NCBI GenBank assembly: GCA_003566395.1
Contig: PXDL01000224.1
Span: forward strand, 1 to 8,587
DNA length: 8,587 nt
Direction of reading: 5' to 3'
Origin: Balneolia bacterium
Lineage (GTDB): Bacteria; Bacteroidota; Rhodothermia; Balneolales; Cyclonatronaceae
The notes under the pieces are model-generated. The model made no database searches. It saw nothing but the letters and a program-made list of their open reading frames with translations, and had not been told where the DNA came from. A program made the translations under genes and the position numbers. Positions 6,386 to 8,587 of this stretch are shown in pieces (positions within the stretch are counted from its first letter, which is position 1; every line of letters begins with the position of its first letter).

Positions 6386-7750
6386 ATGATTCTTGAACCT
6401 GCTCTTCTAAAAAGCTATGTGGAAGAAATGCACGAAGCCCTTCAGCATGAAGAACTTGAAAAAGCTGCTTCGTATGCATCCAAATTATCTGCAAACCGTG
6501 TAGCAGCCGTTTTGGGCCAGGCTCCCGAAGAGGTGATTATCCCCTGCCTGATGCTCATGGGAAAAGATAAAGCCGGCGTTATTTTCGGCTACTTCCCTCC
6601 CGAGCTGGCTGCCGAACTGCTTGAAGAAACCGATATTGAAACCGTTTCGGAGCTGCTTACTTCCGTACCGGTTGACCGCGCCGCCGATATCATCGCTTTG
6701 CTTCCCGATGACATGCAGGACACGGTGCTCGACCGGCTTCTGCCCGACGCGCGGGAGGTGGTCAGCAACCTGATGCACTTTGAACAGGGAACGTCCGGTG
6801 CGGCTATGATTGCCTATTACCTGGCCATAAAGTCAGGTGCTACCATAGCCGAAACCCTTCAGGCTGTTTCGGATGCACCGGCCCATATAGAGCATAAATC
6901 GTATGTGTACGTCGTGGATGGAGAGCGCAAACTACTTGGTGTTGTCTCTTCCAAAGACCTGCTCCGTCAAAAGCCGGATGCGACCGTGGATTCGGTGATG
7001 GTTCCGGATGTCCTGGCCGTTCACACCCATGACCCGGCCCTGGATACGGCCAAAATAATGAGATACCGGCGCTTCCGGCAGATGCCCGTACTCGACGATC
7101 AAAAGCGAATCGTCGGGATTGTAGTGCTTGAAGACGCCCTCGATCTTCTTTCCCGCAACGTAGCCGATCAATTTATGGGGATGGGTGGCGCCTCGGTGGA
7201 GGAATCTTTTTTCTCCACACCCGGTGAGTCAATAGTGAGAAGGCTTCCGTGGATGACGAGCAACATTTTCCTGAATCTGGGCGCGGTGGCGGTCATCTCG
7301 TCTTTTGAAGACACCATCGCAGCGGTCGCGGTGCTTGCCGTTTTCCTGCCAATGATTACCGATATGGGTGGTAACGTAGGGATTCAGGCTCTATCAGTTT
7401 CCATCCGGAGTATGGCGCTTGGTGAGGCCCGTCTCAATGATTTCTGGAAAGCCTGCCGTAAGGAATTCATCATCGGTCTGGTAAACGGCCTTGCGCTGGG
7501 CTCACTTTTTGCCCTTATCGCCTGGCTGCTGCGCGGCGATCCCACTCTGGGAATTTTAGCAGGTATTGCGCTGGGCGTGAATGTGCTCGTGGCAGGCGTG
7601 GTGGGAGGTACGCTCCCGTTTCTGATCAAAAAGCTGGGTAAAGATCCCGCCATGATGACCGGTCCGGTACTGACCACCATCACCGATATTACCGGAGTCA
7701 GCATCTACCTCGGGCTTGCAACCCTTTTCCTGAGTGATCTGCTGATGTAG
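6386..7750 (+). CDS. mgtE: Magnesium transporter MgtE
   Basis: The 454-residue protein has the full MgtE layout and normal length. A helical N domain (about 1-130) is followed by two CBS domains (about 137-255, with YVYVVDGERKLLGVVS and RQMPVLDDQKRIVGIVVLEDAL), a connecting helix, and five membrane segments (about 287-305, 310-328, 360-383, 386-413 and 424-453). The pore signature is intact: PMITDMGGNVGIQ, with Pro322, Asp326, Gly328-Gly329-Asn330, Gly332 and Gln334. Asp434 in TTITDITGVS corresponds to the pore Asp of the Thermus protein. MgtE is a homodimeric inner-membrane Mg2+ channel whose N and CBS domains sense cytosolic Mg2+ and close the pore. The first CBS domain opens with TSGAAM rather than the usual TAGRLM-like motif, so Mg2+ sensing may differ slightly. 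No M-box riboswitch is visible in the 100 nt between the upstream terminator and the start. The gene appears to stand alone. Confidence 0.97.
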   Translation: MILEPALLKSYVEEMHEALQHEELEKAASYASKLSANRVAAVLGQAPEEVIIPCLMLMGKDKAGVIFGYFPPELAAELLEETDIETVSELLTSVPVDRAADIIALLPDDMQDTVLDRLLPDAREVVSNLMHFEQGTSGAAMIAYYLAIKSGATIAETLQAVSDAPAHIEHKSYVYVVDGERKLLGVVSSKDLLRQKPDATVDSVMVPDVLAVHTHDPALDTAKIMRYRRFRQMPVLDDQKRIVGIVVLEDALDLLSRNVADQFMGMGGASVEESFFSTPGESIVRRLPWMTSNIFLNLGAVAVISSFEDTIAAVAVLAVFLPMITDMGGNVGIQALSVSIRSMALGEARLNDFWKACRKEFIIGLVNGLALGSLFALIAWLLRGDPTLGILAGIALGVNVLVAGVVGGTLPFLIKKLGKDPAMMTGPVLTTITDITGVSIYLGLATLFLSDLLM

Positions 7751-7771
7751 TGCCGGCGAATGAAATTAATG

Positions 7772-7801
7772 TTGCGTAAACAAATGTTTTTCCTTAGTCT
7801 G
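7772..7801 (+). promoter_or_regulatory. Weak candidate promoter for the right-edge gene
   Basis: TTG at 7772-7774 is followed after 20 nt by TAGTCTG at 7795-7801, which partly resembles the TAnnTTTG element. It lies in the 94-nt gap between the mgtE stop and the ATG at 7845. A short hairpin, CTAAC (7823-7827) with GTTAG (7836-7840), sits just before the start codon. I saw no clear terminator for mgtE in this gap, so read-through from mgtE is an alternative. Confidence 0.2.
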
Positions 7802-7844
7802 ACTCCCATAATTTTCCCAGGCCTAACAGGTATGAGTTAGTGAT

Positions 7845-8587
7845 ATGAGTAAAGGAACCGGTTTTCATGTTGTATGTATTCCACTGAATCGTAAGGAGAT
7901 AGTTGATTTTCTATATCCGGACCAACCTACGCCCCGCGGCGCAAGTGTTCAGATTGTAGATTTGCGCCCGAGCCTGGAGAATGAAAAGAAATGGAGCCGG
8001 AAACTCCGGGAAAATCCGGGGCTCGATACCCTGCTCGAACGGGACCATCCCCGCTATCTCGTCACCCGAAAACATACCGACCGGCTTGTTCCTGCCGAGT
8101 TTCTGAAGAACGATCCGGAATACCTCACCCGAAATCTGGGCGGCTGGAGTCCTGTTTTTTTTGGGGTGATAAAGGCCGGTGAAGAAGACTGGAACTCCGA
8201 TCCCCTGCTTCGCCACGCCGTGAAGCAGAAAAGCTACGGCAACGAGCTTCAGTATCTTGGGGCGGATAAACAACTCGTAGCCCGCAGGGTGAAACTTGAG
8301 TGCGATACGGAAAGTGCTGAACAGCCGGCCCGCAGCATCATTCGTCTTCACGACTACCGGGAAACTATGCAGTTCACGAGCGGTCCCGGCGCTATGATGC
8401 GCTATGCCGATACTCTTTATGAAAATCTTGTTTCGGACGGGCCGCTTACCGAAGCTGAGGGAAACCGGCCGGGAATTCCGCGCCAGGTCCTCACCGATGA
8501 GCTTCTCAGCCAAATGGTACGGATTGAAGCCGAACGCCGGCGGTTCGTTGCCGACGCGATGTCGGACGAGGCCGGGCACATCCGGCA
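7845..8587 (+). CDS. Unrecognised protein, N-terminal 247 residues (3' end outside window)
   Basis: From the ATG at 7845 the + frame stays open to the window edge (247 codons plus two bases). An in-frame TGA at 7833-7835 makes this the most upstream ATG. The protein begins MSKGTGFHVVCIPLNRKEIV. It is hydrophilic and charged, with no signal peptide and no membrane segment, so a cytoplasmic location is likely. Visible features are a compact opening with a beta strand (FHVVCIPL), an Arg/Glu-rich helix around 43-70, an aromatic-Gly stretch LGGWSPVFFGVI (98-109), a basic middle part, and a predicted helix DELLSQMVRIEAERRRF (218-234). I do not recognise a family and see no catalytic signature. Third-position GC is high, as in mgtE and the oxidoreductase, which supports real coding; the first 25 codons are more AT-rich. 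It lies 94 nt after mgtE on the same strand. A long antisense frame at 8579-7911 is its shadow. Confidence 0.75.
   Translation, partial: MSKGTGFHVVCIPLNRKEIVDFLYPDQPTPRGASVQIVDLRPSLENEKKWSRKLRENPGLDTLLERDHPRYLVTRKHTDRLVPAEFLKNDPEYLTRNLGGWSPVFFGVIKAGEEDWNSDPLLRHAVKQKSYGNELQYLGADKQLVARRVKLECDTESAEQPARSIIRLHDYRETMQFTSGPGAMMRYADTLYENLVSDGPLTEAEGNRPGIPRQVLTDELLSQMVRIEAERRRFVADAMSDEAGHIR

Noticed and set aside
7911..8579. 222-codon open frame on the - strand at the right edge
   Set aside because: It lies wholly antisense to a 247-codon + strand frame that has a proper start and high third-position GC. Its sequence has the same Phe/Gly/His-rich texture as the antisense frames under the known genes here and no family motif.
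1..8587. CRISPR arrays, tRNA/rRNA genes, insertion sequences or defence clusters
   Set aside because: I found no regularly spaced direct repeats of CRISPR length, no tRNA-like cloverleaf and no transposase motif. The hipA remnant is the only toxin-like gene and it is broken.

Overview
The window looks like ordinary chromosome from a moderately GC-rich member of the Bacteroidota/Rhodothermota branch (Balneolales- or Rhodothermales-like). This is inferred from gene style: an Lhr-type helicase tail of the ligase-associated class, a secreted S9 peptidase, paired Gfo/Idh/MocA and isomerase genes, starts without Shine-Dalgarno sites, and two promoter-like matches to the Bacteroidota TTTG / TAnnTTTG pattern. 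No marker gene is present, so the placement is tentative.

Left end (1-1420): the C-terminus of a ligase-associated DEXH-box (Lhr-like) helicase enters from the left on the + strand. A short run of 7-nt tandem repeats follows it. Converging from the other strand is a decayed hipA-type kinase gene. It lacks its N-terminal third, carries an in-frame TAA stop, and has Arg where the ATP-binding Lys is expected.

Middle (1383-3960): a complete secreted S9-family serine peptidase lies on the - strand and ends at a strong intrinsic terminator. About 500 nt of gene-free sequence separates it from the divergent + strand genes. This gap holds a short dyad near the peptidase start, a GC-rich island of unknown nature, an AT-rich imperfect inverted repeat and a candidate promoter.

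Right part (3961-8587, all + strand): a Gfo/Idh/MocA oxidoreductase and a xylose-isomerase-like TIM-barrel enzyme form a two-gene unit closed by a strong terminator. The likely shared job is oxidation of a sugar, glycoside or cyclitol to a keto-sugar and then isomerisation or elimination, but the substrate cannot be read from sequence. Next is a complete MgtE magnesium channel gene. Last is the 5' part of an unrecognised protein-coding gene that stays open for 247 codons to the window edge.

I found no CRISPR array, tRNA, rRNA, IS element or convincing new multi-gene system. The most worthwhile leads are the unrecognised gene at the right edge, the decayed HipA gene, and the GC-rich island at about 3625-3705.
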